Shown here in pieces: positions 7,606-21,369 of a stretch of DNA of 64,000 nt; the first letter of the stretch is position 1, and every line of letters starts with the position of its first letter. Under the pieces are notes generated by a model, which did not search any database, had not been told where the DNA came from, and was given only the letters and a program-made list of their open reading frames with translations. The stretch is from Maridesulfovibrio ferrireducens. GTDB lineage: Bacteria; Desulfobacterota; Desulfovibrionia; Desulfovibrionales; Desulfovibrionaceae. The position numbers and the translations under genes were made by a program. The stretch is from NCBI RefSeq assembly GCF_016342405.1, contig NZ_JAEINN010000006.1:62001-126000 (forward strand). The letters are read 5' to 3'.

Positions 7606-10476
7606 TTGAAACAGCAAGACAAAGTACAGGAATACATAAATTCACTTCTCGCCTCTCCGGTGATGGGGGATCAGGTCGTTCATCACAGAGTGATTGACGG
7701 TAATAGTGCTTTGTACGGTGAATCGCGTCATAAATGGCCTGAATCTCTTGATTGCGTTATGAATTTCAGAGAAATAGAGAATCTTTACTCTCATCAGTCG
7801 GAAGCAACTGACTACGCCCGTGCCGGAAGAAATGTCGTAGTTGCAACACCTACCGCCAGTGGTAAAACACTTACTTATAATCTGCCTGTTCTTGAACAAT
7901 GTCTGCGTAATCCTGATAACCACGCTCTTTACCTCTTTCCGCTCAAAGCTCTTGCACAGGATCAGCTTAAAACTTTCAATGAAATGACTGCCCTTCTGCC
8001 AGAAAATATCAGGCCGGATGCAGCAATTTATGACGGTGATACCACCCCCTATAAACGTAAAAAAATACGCGATAATCCACCGTCTGTTATTCTTACCAAT
8101 CCTGAAATGCTTCACTTATCCATCCTGCCTTATCACGAACGATGGGCTTCTTTTATTGCCGGACTTACACATATCGTTGTGGATGAAGTGCATACTTATC
8201 GCGGCGTGATGGGTTCACACATGGCTATGGTTTTCCGCAGACTGCTCAGAATATGTAACTTTTACGGAGCGACCCCTTCTTTTGTTTTTTCATCAGCGAC
8301 AGTCGGTAATCCGGCCGCTCTTTGTAATTCTCTGACGGGTCTTGAAGTTACAGCAATTACTGAAAGTGGAGCCGCATCAGGAAAACGCAATTTTGTTTTT
8401 TTCAATCCTGTGGTCAGCCCTTCAAATGCAGCTATACAGCTGCTCAAAGCCGCACTTACCAGAGGTTTACGAACAATAGTCTATACACAGTCCCGCAAAA
8501 TGACTGAACTCATAGCCATGTGGGTGAGTGAAAAAGCCGGAAAATATAAAGATAAAATAAGTGCATACAGAGCAGGATTTCTTCCTGAGGAAAGAAGAGA
8601 AATTGAATTAAAAATGTCCTCAGGCGAATTACTTGCAGTAATATCCACAAGCGCGCTTGAACTCGGAATTGATATCGGCGGACTGGATCTCTGTATTATG
8701 GTCGGCTATCCCGGATCAATTATGGCCACCTTACAAAGAGGTGGACGCGTCGGGCGCAGTAATCAGGAATCAGCAGTTATCCTCATTGGACAGGAAGATG
8801 CGCTTGATCAGTATTTCATGCGCCATCCTGAAGACTTTTTCTCACGGCCGCCTGAGAACGCTGTGCTCAATCCATATAATCCCGTAATTATGGAAAAACA
8901 CCTCATCTGTGCTGCTTCTGAACTTACTTTGCGCGAAAATGACTATCTTCTCAAAGATGATAAAATCAGAAGTAGAGTTCTTGAACTTGAGCAGGAAGGC
9001 GTACTTCTGCGAAACAAACGCGGCGATGAAATTTATTCCAAACGAAAAAGACCTCATCGGGAAATATCTCTACGCGGTGCCGGCGGTACCATTCACATTG
9101 AAGACTATGATACATCAGAACCTATCGGTACCATTGACGAAGTAAAAGCATATTCCGAGGCTCACGAAGGCGCAGTTTATATTCATCGCGGAAATACATA
9201 CTGCATTAAAGAATTGGATTTAGCTTCCAGAAAAATTTCAGCTGTCAAACAACGAGTTGGTTATTACACCCGCGCGCGTAAAAATAAATCGACACAGATA
9301 CTTGAGATATACTCTCAAAAAACAGTATTCGGCATTGTAATGCGTTTCGGTAAACTGAAAGTAACTGAGCAAGTGACAGGGTATGAAAAAAGAGCTGTGC
9401 GCGGCGGACAGTTGTTAGGAATTGTCCCTCTAGATCTGCCTCCGGTCATATTTGAAACGCAAGGGTTATGGATGGAAATTTCATCTGAAATTAAACTTAG
9501 AGCTGAGGATGAATTTATTCATTTCATGGGCGGTATTCATGCTGTGGAACATGCCGCGATTGGAATTCTTCCTTTAATGGTTCTCACTGACCGCAACGAT
9601 TTAGGCGGAATTTCAACTCCCATGCACGAGCAGGTAGATGGTCCGGCAGTATTTATCTATGATGGTATTCCCGGCGGTGCAGGGCTAACTATGCAGGCCT
9701 TTGAACATGCAGAGGAACTACTTGAACGGACCTTACAAATAGTTTTAGACTGTGAGTGCGAACTTGGATGTCCGACATGTGTGCATTCTCCGAAATGCGG
9801 ATCAGGCAATCGTCCTATCGATAAAAGTGCCGCAATTTTTGTTCTGCAAAATATGATACATGGTGAAACACCTAAAAATATTGAGGATATAAATATGCTT
9901 CTCAGACCTTTCGGCGAAGAAATTAAAAAGGAAGTTATTGAACCGAAAAATTTCGGAGTGCTTGATGTTGAAACAAGACGCTCAGCTCAAGAAGTTGGCG
10001 GCTGGAATAAAGCTGAACGCATGGGTATATCCATCGCTGTCCTTTACGATTCTGAAGAAGATAAATTCTTCGAATATGAAGAGCATCAGATCCCTGAAAT
10101 GATAGATCGCCTTCAAAAAATGGACCTAATAATCGGCTTTAATATCGATAGGTTTGATTACAAAGTACTATCAGGAGTGCATGCTTTCCATTACAAAGGT
10201 TTACCTACTCTGGATCTACTTATAAAAGTACACGAAAAGCTGGGATATAGACTGAAACTTGATAACATCGCGCAGGCAACATTAGACACAGCTAAAAGCG
10301 CAGATGGTTTGCAAGCTTTGGAATGGTGGAAAGAAGGAAGGCTGGATCTCATCACCGATTATTGCAAGCAGGATGTTGCTGTAACCAGAGATGTTTATCT
10401 ATTCGGTAAAGAAAACGGGTATGTGCTTTTCACGAATAAGGATAAAAAGAAAGTGCGGTTGCCGGTCGAGTGGTAG
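7606..10476 (+). CDS. MrfA-type DEAH helicase fused to an MrfB-type exonuclease
   Basis: About 956 residues. Domain order: RecA-like helicase 1 with Walker A ATPTASGKT (80-88) and DEVH box (193-196); RecA-like 2 with the QRGGRVGR arginine motif; a DUF1998-type region with a four-cysteine cluster (C716, C718/C722, C725, C731); then an RNase H-fold exonuclease with DVE at 787-789, GFNIDRFDY, and a YCKQD motif (Y919, D923), as in DEDDy nucleases. In Bacillus subtilis MrfA and MrfB are separate proteins that remove mitomycin-type DNA lesions; here they form one chain, which supports a joint repair role. The start is uncertain: TTG at 7606 is preferred, and TTG at 7576 lies within a leader hairpin. 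Confidence 0.88.
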   Translation: MKQQDKVQEYINSLLASPVMGDQVVHHRVIDGNSALYGESRHKWPESLDCVMNFREIENLYSHQSEATDYARAGRNVVVATPTASGKTLTYNLPVLEQCLRNPDNHALYLFPLKALAQDQLKTFNEMTALLPENIRPDAAIYDGDTTPYKRKKIRDNPPSVILTNPEMLHLSILPYHERWASFIAGLTHIVVDEVHTYRGVMGSHMAMVFRRLLRICNFYGATPSFVFSSATVGNPAALCNSLTGLEVTAITESGAASGKRNFVFFNPVVSPSNAAIQLLKAALTRGLRTIVYTQSRKMTELIAMWVSEKAGKYKDKISAYRAGFLPEERREIELKMSSGELLAVISTSALELGIDIGGLDLCIMVGYPGSIMATLQRGGRVGRSNQESAVILIGQEDALDQYFMRHPEDFFSRPPENAVLNPYNPVIMEKHLICAASELTLRENDYLLKDDKIRSRVLELEQEGVLLRNKRGDEIYSKRKRPHREISLRGAGGTIHIEDYDTSEPIGTIDEVKAYSEAHEGAVYIHRGNTYCIKELDLASRKISAVKQRVGYYTRARKNKSTQILEIYSQKTVFGIVMRFGKLKVTEQVTGYEKRAVRGGQLLGIVPLDLPPVIFETQGLWMEISSEIKLRAEDEFIHFMGGIHAVEHAAIGILPLMVLTDRNDLGGISTPMHEQVDGPAVFIYDGIPGGAGLTMQAFEHAEELLERTLQIVLDCECELGCPTCVHSPKCGSGNRPIDKSAAIFVLQNMIHGETPKNIEDINMLLRPFGEEIKKEVIEPKNFGVLDVETRRSAQEVGGWNKAERMGISIAVLYDSEEDKFFEYEEHQIPEMIDRLQKMDLIIGFNIDRFDYKVLSGVHAFHYKGLPTLDLLIKVHEKLGYRLKLDNIAQATLDTAKSADGLQALEWWKEGRLDLITDYCKQDVAVTRDVYLFGKENGYVLFTNKDKKKVRLPVEW

Positions 10477-10487
10477 GAAATTAAAAA

Positions 10488-10532
10488 TGGTGGCGGGATA
10501 TTTTCCTTAAAGATTAAATATCTCAGCCACCA
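10488..10532. terminator. Bidirectional terminator
   Basis: TGGTGGC (10488-10494) pairs with GCCACCA (10526-10532). An inner stem GGATATTT/AAATATCT continues after a short mismatch. On the minus strand a T-run follows, so it ends the gyrA-lipoprotein transcript; on the plus strand it may end the helicase gene. Confidence 0.7.
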
Positions 10533-10540
10533 GCTTTAAT

Positions 10541-11431
10541 TCAAATAGCCCCACCAAAATCGTCAGATTCATTTTCATCATTACCGGTGTCTTTAACTTT
10601 AATATTACGATCTTTAACTTCTTTTATTTCTTTTCCACCGGACAATTCAAGTTTCTTTAAATATTCAAGCTTATACTGCACCGCTTGCGGATTAGGATAA
10701 GTATCAACGATTCTATTTAACAATTCTATAGCTTCTTTAAATTCATGCTTTTGTTCATGAATATCTGCAAGCAGAAATGTCGCTTTTGCATGAATATTTT
10801 CTGGAACATTATCCATTACTATCAATTTATTAAGTTCTGACTCTGCTCTTTCCCACGCCTGAATAAGAGTGAGGGTTTGTGCCATCTCATACAGAGCCTT
10901 AGCTTTTATTTTCGAATCATCAGTGCTGCCGGCAAGATCATTATAGGTATAAATTGCCAAATCATAATTTCTTAAATCACGAAAAGTTTTAGCTAATAAT
11001 GTTCTTGTTGAATCAAGCTGTTCAGACGATTGATCTGGAAATTCTAAACTTTTTTCAAGAGCTTCAACGGCTAATTTATATTGACCGTTTCTTATGTACA
11101 TCTCCGCAAGCTTACCCTTTAAATCCGCCGCGAGATCGTTCTTGTGACCAAATTCAAGATACATAGCTTCCAGTAAAGAAGCTCCTCTTTCACTGTCATG
11201 ACGTACTTCTGAATCTATTTTTACGAGGTAATTCCACGCTTCAAACCTGTATTTACCTTGTGGATTATCTTGAAGATATCTTTCAAAGCCTTTTTCAGAA
11301 TCAACATAAAACCCGCTGATAAAATTTTTACGCGCTTTTTCAATTACCTTAAAATTATCATCAGCGGGTTTTTCGCACCCCTGAACCATAAGGAACAGGG
11401 ATACGAAAATTAATATAAACCATTGTCTCAT
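10541..11431 (-). CDS. TPR-repeat lipoprotein
   Basis: A 296-residue protein with a short lipoprotein signal: a charged start, a hydrophobic core and VQGC with the lipidated Cys19. The mature part is a chain of helical tetratricopeptide-like repeats (for example [36 protein letters not shown]), about five to six units, resembling the BamD/YbgF class of periplasmic scaffolds. The C-terminal 30 residues are charged and probably disordered. The ATG overlaps the gyrA stop (ATGA), so it is expressed with the gyrase genes. The same gene position is seen in Desulfovibrio genomes, from memory. Its function is unknown. Confidence 0.85.
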   Translation of the reverse strand: MRQWFILIFVSLFLMVQGCEKPADDNFKVIEKARKNFISGFYVDSEKGFERYLQDNPQGKYRFEAWNYLVKIDSEVRHDSERGASLLEAMYLEFGHKNDLAADLKGKLAEMYIRNGQYKLAVEALEKSLEFPDQSSEQLDSTRTLLAKTFRDLRNYDLAIYTYNDLAGSTDDSKIKAKALYEMAQTLTLIQAWERAESELNKLIVMDNVPENIHAKATFLLADIHEQKHEFKEAIELLNRIVDTYPNPQAVQYKLEYLKKLELSGGKEIKEVKDRNIKVKDTGNDENESDDFGGAI

Positions 11432-13878
11432 GATTCGGTTTCTTCCTCATCAACAAGAGCTTCAACGCCGTCATCCATTACAAGGTCAAATCCGACTGCA
11501 TGATTATTCTCATCCATTCTAACAAGCCTTACACCCTGAGTTGCTCTTCCTACAAGACTTACGTCTTTAACTCCGAGGCGGATAATTTTATTAGCAGAAG
11601 TAAGAATAACAACTTCATCGTCAGTTGAAACCATAATGGAACCAAGAACCTTACCGGTTTTGGTTGTAACGCGCATACTGATTATACCTTTACCACCTCT
11701 GGTCTGGAGACGATGCTGCTCAATATTTGTGCGCTTACCGTAACCGCCCTCAGAGATTGTAAGGAGCTGGGTACGTTCTTCATCACCGGTGACAACACCT
11801 GAAACAACTTCATCTTTAGGACGGAGGGCAATACCCTTTACGCCGCTGGCAACTCTACCCATTGCACGGGCATCCTGACAGCTGAATCTGATAGAAGTAC
11901 CGTTCTTGGTAACAAGAATTGCTTCGGAATCAGCATAAACTTCTTTTACCGTGATCAGCTGATCGTCTTCCCTCATACTGACGGCCCTGATTCCGGACTG
12001 TCTGCAATTACGGTAAAGAGCAATGCTGGAACGTTTTACCATTCCCTTCTTAGTCACGAACAGGAAGAAGCGGTCTTCTTCAAACTCGCGCATAGTAAGA
12101 GCTGTTGCGATCGCTTCATCTTTTTCCAGCGGAAGCAGATTGGCAATATGTGCACCTCTGGCTATACGGCTGGATTCGGGAACCTGATGTACTTTAATTT
12201 TGAACATCTTCCCTTTCGTAGTGAACAGCACCAGGAATTGGTGATTCGAAGTTGTCAGGAAAGTATGGATAAAGTCTCCGTCCTTTGTCTGAACTCCTGC
12301 AATACCTTTTCCGCCTCTCTTCTGCTGCTGATAATTGGAAAGAGGGGTACGTTTGATATAGCCGCGTCTTGAAAGAGTGATAACTGCGTCATCATCAGGA
12401 ATCAGATCTTCGATATCAATATCATCAGGATTCTGATCCATAAGCACGGTTTTGCGATCTGTTGAATATGAAGCTCTTATATCAGTAAGCTCTTCTCTGA
12501 TTACAGATTTCAAAACGTCTTCATTTTCTAAGATGCTTTTGAAGTATTCAATCTTTTTGAGAATCTCAGCATATTCTTCAAGAATTTTTTCATGCTCAAG
12601 GTTAGTCAGTCTCTGCAATCTCATATCAAGAATTGCCTGAGCCTGAACCCTTGAAAACTCAAAGCGATCGATAAGTCCGATTCTGGCTTCATCGCCATTG
12701 CTTGATGCTCTGATGATTTTTACAACTTCATCAATATTATCAAGGGCAATTTTTAAACCTTCGAGTATATGTGCACGCTTTTCACACTTATCAAGGTCAA
12801 ACCTTGTACGCCTGATAATAACTTCCCGGCGATGTTCAAGGAAGAAACTAAGAATATTCTTAAGGTTCATCAACATTGGTCTGTTACCGGAAACAGCCAT
12901 CATGTTGATACCGAAACTGGTTTCAAGCTGAGTGAATTTGTAAAGTGAATTGATAATGATATCAGCGATTGAACCTCTTTTAAGGTCAATAACAATGCGG
13001 ATACCTTTACGGTCTGATTCATCGCGAAGATCAGAAACACCTTCAATTCTACCTTCTCCGATGAGAAGTGCTATTTTTTCAACTAGTGTTGATTTGTTAA
13101 GAGCATATGGAATTTCAGTTATAACGATACTTTGACGACCGTTTTTAAGTTCTTCAACTCCCAACACACCCCTGATCTTAATACTTCCGCGACCTGTTTT
13201 ATAAGCTTCTTCAAGCCCTTTACCACCGAAACACAATCCCGATGTAGGAAAATCAGGCCCTTTGATGAATCTCATAAGATCATCAATAGAACATTCAGGA
13301 GCATCCAGAAGATGCAGAGTTCCGTCTAATAATTCACCTAAATTATGAGGCGGAATATTTGTCGCCATACCGACTGCTATACCAGTTGTTCCGTTCAGCA
13401 GAAGGTTAGGAACTTTAGTAGGCAGAACAGTCGGTTCTTGCAGAGAGTTGTCATAGTTATCTCGGAAATCGACTGTATTTTTTTCAAGGTCAGCTAAAAA
13501 CTCAGAACTGAGCTTTGACATTCTTGATTCAGTATAACGCATTGCTGCCGCAGCGTCGCCGTCAATGGAACCAAAGTTACCCTGACCGTCAACAAGCGGA
13601 TCGCGCATGGAAAATCCCTGCGCCATACGTACAAGAGCATCGTAAACAGCAGAATCACCATGCGGGTGATATTTACCGATTACGTCACCGACGATACGAG
13701 CCGATTTCTTGTATGCTCTGTTATAACTATTTCCCAGTTCGTGCATAGCGTAAAGAATACGCCTGTGAACCGGCTTTAGACCATCTCTTACGTCAGGGAT
13801 AGCTCGCCCTATGATGACGCTTAGAGAATACTCTAAGTACGATTTTTTAAGTTCTTCTTCGATAGTAATCTGATCCAC
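11428..13878 (-). CDS. gyrA: DNA gyrase subunit A
   Basis: This 816-residue subunit cuts and rejoins DNA during ATP-driven negative supercoiling, as GyrA2GyrB2. The catalytic tyrosine is Tyr115 in AMRYTES. The quinolone-determining region reads [14 protein letters not shown] with Ser76 and Asp80, equivalent to E. coli Ser83/Asp87, the susceptible-type residues. The C-terminal beta-pinwheel holds the GyrA box QQKRGGKG, and a second related motif LQTRGGKG occurs later. The C-terminus is acidic. It lies 35 bases after gyrB and overlaps the TPR lipoprotein gene. Confidence 0.97.
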   Translation of the reverse strand: MDQITIEEELKKSYLEYSLSVIIGRAIPDVRDGLKPVHRRILYAMHELGNSYNRAYKKSARIVGDVIGKYHPHGDSAVYDALVRMAQGFSMRDPLVDGQGNFGSIDGDAAAAMRYTESRMSKLSSEFLADLEKNTVDFRDNYDNSLQEPTVLPTKVPNLLLNGTTGIAVGMATNIPPHNLGELLDGTLHLLDAPECSIDDLMRFIKGPDFPTSGLCFGGKGLEEAYKTGRGSIKIRGVLGVEELKNGRQSIVITEIPYALNKSTLVEKIALLIGEGRIEGVSDLRDESDRKGIRIVIDLKRGSIADIIINSLYKFTQLETSFGINMMAVSGNRPMLMNLKNILSFFLEHRREVIIRRTRFDLDKCEKRAHILEGLKIALDNIDEVVKIIRASSNGDEARIGLIDRFEFSRVQAQAILDMRLQRLTNLEHEKILEEYAEILKKIEYFKSILENEDVLKSVIREELTDIRASYSTDRKTVLMDQNPDDIDIEDLIPDDDAVITLSRRGYIKRTPLSNYQQQKRGGKGIAGVQTKDGDFIHTFLTTSNHQFLVLFTTKGKMFKIKVHQVPESSRIARGAHIANLLPLEKDEAIATALTMREFEEDRFFLFVTKKGMVKRSSIALYRNCRQSGIRAVSMREDDQLITVKEVYADSEAILVTKNGTSIRFSCQDARAMGRVASGVKGIALRPKDEVVSGVVTGDEERTQLLTISEGGYGKRTNIEQHRLQTRGGKGIISMRVTTKTGKVLGSIMVSTDDEVVILTSANKIIRLGVKDVSLVGRATQGVRLVRMDENNHAVGFDLVMDDGVEALVDEEETES

Positions 13879-13913
13879 TATTTTCCTCCGATTGGAAACG
13901 GAAATTGCCGGAA

Positions 13914-17470
<3,557 letters not shown>

Positions 17471-17604
17471 ATATATTCTCCTTGTAGATTTAGTAAGGTT
17501 GGTTCTTATGTTTCTTATTGAGTTAACTATTTAAAAACATTTACTTTTTTTTATACATTCAATGTCATTCATTGTGAACATATAGACACTGTTTATGAAC
17601 TTGT

Positions 17605-19005
17605 TCAGTTTGAAACACGTAATAGACACGTATTCTTCAAATCTATCAACACCCTTTTCAAAACCTTATCATCCTTTTGTAATAACTGTATTTTTTTAAC
17701 AGAATATAGGACTGTACTGTGGTCTTTACCTCCAAATATCCTTCCGAGTGCAGGGTAAGATATTCCTAAAAGATCCCTGCAAACATACATGGCAATCTGC
17801 CTTGCGTGTGCAGTCATCTTATGCCGTTTGTTACCGGTAAGGTCAGATGGTTTGAGATTAAAATGCGTTGCAACAGACTTGATCACATACTCGGGAGTGA
17901 GAGTCTCATCTGTTTTTTCTTCAGTGTTGTTCAAAATGTTTTCAAAATCTTTTTCATCCATGTTCTTGCGGACAAGTTCTCTGAATGCTGAAAGTTTTAT
18001 TATTATTCCCTGAAGATATCTGAAATCCTGAAATCTCTGTGAAAGTGTCAGGATTTGGTCTTTGGTAAGCGGAAGCTTCTTAAGTTTGCACTGCTTTTGA
18101 ATGTAAATAGCCCTTATTTCGAGATCAGGGCGTTTCAGATTCACAATAAGTCCCCACTCCAATCTTGACTTCAGATTCTGATCAAGAAAGCTGTAGGAGG
18201 CTAATTTATCGGTGCAGCAGAAAACCATCTGTTTTCCATTTTCATAGAAATTATTAAAAATAGAAATTAATTCCTGCTGGAGTTTTTCGTATTTCTGGAT
18301 TTGCTTAAGATCATCGAGAAAGAAATATTCAAAATCGAAAAAGTAGTTTCTGGCGCGAATCATATCTCCGCCGAAGCGGACGGAATAAATATTTTGAATA
18401 TCGTCTATATTTCCGAGAAATATTTTATCAGATTCAACTTTTTTGCTGATCTCGTTTGCAATAGATTTAAGTAAGTGGGATTTACCTGAACCGCTTTTAC
18501 CGCAGATAACAAAGGGATTAAATGCAACACTGTCGACGTGTGTTACTTCTTTTGCGGAAGCCAGAGGAAAATAGTTACTCTTGCTGATTAGAAAATTTTC
18601 AAAAGTAAATTTATGGCCGAAAGGAAAATCAATTTTTTTAGTGTCGGTAACTTGCCCGGCTGTATGAGTTCTTGAAGTGCTGCTGTTGAGGTATGAAACG
18701 GAAAATCCTCCACCGAGGAATAAACCTAACTGCTCTTCAAATCTGTCTTGGATGCTGGATCTGAACCATTGAGCGAAAAAAGCATGTGGAAAAGTTACAA
18801 CTACATCTCCGGTGTCGTCGGAAATATCGAGATTAATAGGGTCAAACCAGCGTTTTAAGTCTGAATCGGAGCATGTATTCAGAAGGTGATTTCTAAGTGC
18901 ATTCTTCAAGTGATTTATTTTTTTATACCAATGATGTAAGTTGTTGAAATTAAAGAGGAAAAATTTAGTTTTTTTTTCCCTTAAAAAGCATTGTTTCTTA
19001 TACAT
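17605..19005 (-). CDS. dnaA: Chromosomal replication initiator DnaA (divergent)
   Basis: An AAA+ initiator that binds origin boxes and opens oriC. Domain I-like helix and WFDPINLDI follow the start; domain II is very short. Walker A is GKSGSGKS (169-176 in this numbering); the Walker B region reads FFLDDLKQI, unlike the usual LLIDDIQF. The arginine-finger segment LKSRLEWGL is kept. The DNA-binding domain IV carries AHARQIAMYVCRDL and FGGKDHSTV, close to the family signature. The only ATG is at 19005 and gives a basic 32-residue extension unlike DnaA; TTG at 18909 would give a normal N-terminus. Neither has a clear ribosome site. Confidence 0.9.
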   Translation of the reverse strand: MYKKQCFLREKKTKFFLFNFNNLHHWYKKINHLKNALRNHLLNTCSDSDLKRWFDPINLDISDDTGDVVVTFPHAFFAQWFRSSIQDRFEEQLGLFLGGGFSVSYLNSSTSRTHTAGQVTDTKKIDFPFGHKFTFENFLISKSNYFPLASAKEVTHVDSVAFNPFVICGKSGSGKSHLLKSIANEISKKVESDKIFLGNIDDIQNIYSVRFGGDMIRARNYFFDFEYFFLDDLKQIQKYEKLQQELISIFNNFYENGKQMVFCCTDKLASYSFLDQNLKSRLEWGLIVNLKRPDLEIRAIYIQKQCKLKKLPLTKDQILTLSQRFQDFRYLQGIIIKLSAFRELVRKNMDEKDFENILNNTEEKTDETLTPEYVIKSVATHFNLKPSDLTGNKRHKMTAHARQIAMYVCRDLLGISYPALGRIFGGKDHSTVLYSVKKIQLLQKDDKVLKRVLIDLKNTCLLRVSN

Positions 19006-19161
19006 TAAAAGAAAGCTTTAGCCAAGACGGATATGCCCTTAAAAACGTTTTAAAAAACTGCTGTCAGGATAAATTACATTTTAAAAATAAAATTGCATTC
19101 AAGGGGCTTTTAAGCCACAATCTCTGTTCTTCTAAAACTTAATCAAAATGGAGTCTTTTCA
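19006..19161. other. dnaA-HcyBio intergenic region, candidate origin neighbourhood
   Basis: Divergent AT-rich stretch of 156 bases with A/T runs, an AAAACGTTTT palindrome (about 19043-19052) and GGCTTTTAAGCC (19105-19116). Transcription diverges here away from dnaA. No consensus DnaA box (TTATCCACA) was found, so calling it oriC would be speculative. Confidence 0.35.
19073..19102 (-). promoter_or_regulatory. Sigma-70-like promoter for dnaA
   Basis: On the minus strand TTGAAT (19097-19102) and TGTAAT (19073-19078) are 18 bases apart, about 68 bases upstream of the ATG at 19005 and about 165 upstream of the alternative TTG. Confidence 0.45.
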
Positions 19162-20334
19162 ATGGCGAAGACCTTTGAAGTCAACAAGACTATAAAAGAG
19201 ATAAACGAGCGCATCAAAAATGGTAAGGCTGTAGTTGTCAACGCTGAGGAAATGGTCGAAATTGTCCGTTCCAAGGGTAAAGTTGAAGCAGCTAAAGAAA
19301 TCGATGTTGTTACAACAGGAACTTTTTCACCGATGTGTTCTTCAGGTATGCTGTTCAATATTGGGCAGGAACCGCCTACAATGAAGACTTCACAGGTTTG
19401 GCTGAATAACGTTCCATGTTATGCTGGAATTGCAGCTGCGGACGCTTATATTGGCGCTACAGAGCCTGCTGAGGACGACCCGCTTAACAAAGTATATCCT
19501 GGAAGATTTGCTTACGGTGGCGGTCATGTAATCGAAGATTTGATTGCCGGTAAGACTGTTCGTCTTAAAGCCAAAGCTTACGGAACAGATTGTTATCCGC
19601 GCAAAGAGATTGAAAAAGATATCACGCTGAAAGATTTACCAAATGCTGTTATGTTAAACCCTCGCAATTGTTATCAAAATTACAATTGCGCAGTTAATAT
19701 GACCAGCCGTACTATTTATACTTACATGGGGCCGCTTAAAGCTAATCAGCGTAATGCAAACTACGCTACAGCCGGACAGCTTTCACCGCTTTTCAATGAT
19801 CCGTATTTGAAGACTATCGGTCTTGGAACACGCATCTTTTTAGCTGGCTCTAAAGGGTATGTTATCGGTGCTGGAACACAGCATGTTAAGAATCCAGCCC
19901 GTAATGAAAGAGGTATACCTCTCGGCGGATCCGGAACTCTTATGATCAAAGGTGATTTAGAAGGAATGGATCCACGTTATTTCCGCGGTTTGAGCTTCCA
20001 AGGTTACGGTTGTACAGCTTCAGTAGGTATCGGTATTCCTATTCCGATTCTTAATGAAGAAATGGCCTGGTTTACCGGCGTAAGTGATGCTGATATTCAG
20101 ATGCCTGTGAAAGATTACGGCTATGACTATCCTAACGGAATTGGACGTGCTCTTGCTCACGTAACTTTTGAAGAACTTAAATCAGGTGAAATAACAGTTA
20201 ACGGGAAAGTTATTCCTACTGTGCCGTTAACAAGTCATGTCATTTCTCTTGAAATTGCAGATAAGCTTAAATCATGGATTCAGAAGGGTGATTTCCTTTT
20301 AACTGAACCAGTTGAAGAGATTGAATCCACTTAG
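19162..20334 (+). CDS. Homocysteine biosynthesis protein (HcyBio/DUF39)
   Basis: A 390-residue cytoplasmic protein of the DUF39 family. In Desulfovibrio alaskensis and methanogens, members of this family act in making homocysteine directly from aspartate semialdehyde and sulfide, bypassing the usual acylated intermediates. Family features seen here include TTGTFSPMCSSGM with Cys59, an acidic TEPAEDDPLNKVYPG stretch, NPRNCYQNYNCAVN, and glycine-rich GIPLGGSGTLM and FQGYGCTASVG. The C-terminal CBS domains of some archaeal members are absent. GGAG lies 8 bases upstream. The partner ferredoxin/NIL-domain protein is not in the window. Confidence 0.88.
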   Translation: MAKTFEVNKTIKEINERIKNGKAVVVNAEEMVEIVRSKGKVEAAKEIDVVTTGTFSPMCSSGMLFNIGQEPPTMKTSQVWLNNVPCYAGIAAADAYIGATEPAEDDPLNKVYPGRFAYGGGHVIEDLIAGKTVRLKAKAYGTDCYPRKEIEKDITLKDLPNAVMLNPRNCYQNYNCAVNMTSRTIYTYMGPLKANQRNANYATAGQLSPLFNDPYLKTIGLGTRIFLAGSKGYVIGAGTQHVKNPARNERGIPLGGSGTLMIKGDLEGMDPRYFRGLSFQGYGCTASVGIGIPIPILNEEMAWFTGVSDADIQMPVKDYGYDYPNGIGRALAHVTFEELKSGEITVNGKVIPTVPLTSHVISLEIADKLKSWIQKGDFLLTEPVEEIEST

Positions 20335-20380
20335 ATTTTCAGATTGTTTTTATTTGTAATTTAGTTTGTTGTTTTTAATA

Positions 20381-20418
20381 AAAGTTCCGTAGAAATTAAT
20401 TTTTCTACGGAACTTTTT
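20381..20418 (+). terminator. Rho-independent terminator after HcyBio
   Basis: A perfect 15-bp stem, AAAGTTCCGTAGAAA (20381-20395) with its complement (20402-20416), has a six-base loop and a following T-run. Confidence 0.92.
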
Positions 20419-20487
20419 GTCTTGCGAAATTAGATAATTGTGTTCATTCTTCCCGCTTGTTTTAAAACTCAAACCTAAGTTAAAATA

Positions 20488-21369
20488 ATGCAGTCTAAAA
20501 ATATAAAAGCTGATGTACTCTTACTGGTTACAGCAATGATCTGGGGAACAGCATTTGTGGCGCAAAGAGTAGGGATGGACTACGTCGGTCCGCTTACTTT
20601 TAATGCTGTTCGTTTTGCTCTCGGTGCCATTGCGCTCCTTCCACTTGTCCACAGGATGGACAGGGAAAAAAAGAAAGACGGAACTTACAAAAAACTGGAT
20701 ATGAATCAGTTTTTCAAGGGAAGTTTAATTACCGGATTAGTCTTGTTTTTGGGAGCTTCTTTGCAACAGTGGGGTCTTGTTTACACCACTGCCGGAAATG
20801 CCGGATTTATTACAGGTTTATATGTTGTAATTGTTCCTATAATGGGGCTTTTCTTTAAGCAGAAAACAGGATTGCCAACATGGGTTGGTGCTTTGCTGGC
20901 GGTAGTCGGAATGTATCTGCTGAGTGTTAACGAAGGATTTAATATATCTTTCGGTGATTTATTAGTACTTATAAGTGCTTTTTTCTGGGCCGCGCACGTA
21001 ATTGTAATTTCACTTTTTTCATCAAAGATAGAACCTATTAAGTTTGCTATCGGCCAGTTTGTAGCCTGTTCAATATTAAGTTTTATAGGCGCGTTTATTT
21101 TAGAAGATGTTTCATTAAGCGGTATTTTTGACGGAGCTATTCCTATCCTATACGGCGGGTTAATGTCCGTAGGTGTTGCGTACACTTTGCAGGTAATAGC
21201 ATTGCAGGATGCGAAGCCTGCACACGCTGCGATCATACTGAGTTTAGAATCCGTATTCGGGGCGTTGGGCGGATGTCTGCTATTGGGCGAGGTGCTGACA
21301 ACTCAAGGATTATTCGGTTGCGGGCTTATGCTATGTGGTATGTTGATTTCACAGGTTAAGTCGCATTAA
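20488..21369 (+). CDS. EamA/DMT superfamily transporter
   Basis: A 293-residue inner-membrane protein with ten predicted spans in two EamA repeats. The first repeat starts LLLVTAMIWGTAFVAQR (PF00892 pattern) and the second begins near FGDLLVLISAFFWAAHVI. Both end in the glycine-rich, leucine-rich helix typical of drug/metabolite exporters. The substrate is unknown. It lies 153 bases after HcyBio across a terminator, so it is probably transcribed separately. Its stop overlaps that of the convergent FAD enzyme by four bases. Confidence 0.88.
   Translation: MQSKNIKADVLLLVTAMIWGTAFVAQRVGMDYVGPLTFNAVRFALGAIALLPLVHRMDREKKKDGTYKKLDMNQFFKGSLITGLVLFLGASLQQWGLVYTTAGNAGFITGLYVVIVPIMGLFFKQKTGLPTWVGALLAVVGMYLLSVNEGFNISFGDLLVLISAFFWAAHVIVISLFSSKIEPIKFAIGQFVACSILSFIGAFILEDVSLSGIFDGAIPILYGGLMSVGVAYTLQVIALQDAKPAHAAIILSLESVFGALGGCLLLGEVLTTQGLFGCGLMLCGMLISQVKSH

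Noticed and set aside
17471-17604. TGTGAACAT and similar sequences between dnaA and dnaN as DnaA boxes
   Set aside because: They have two or more mismatches to TTATNCACA and do not form a cluster.
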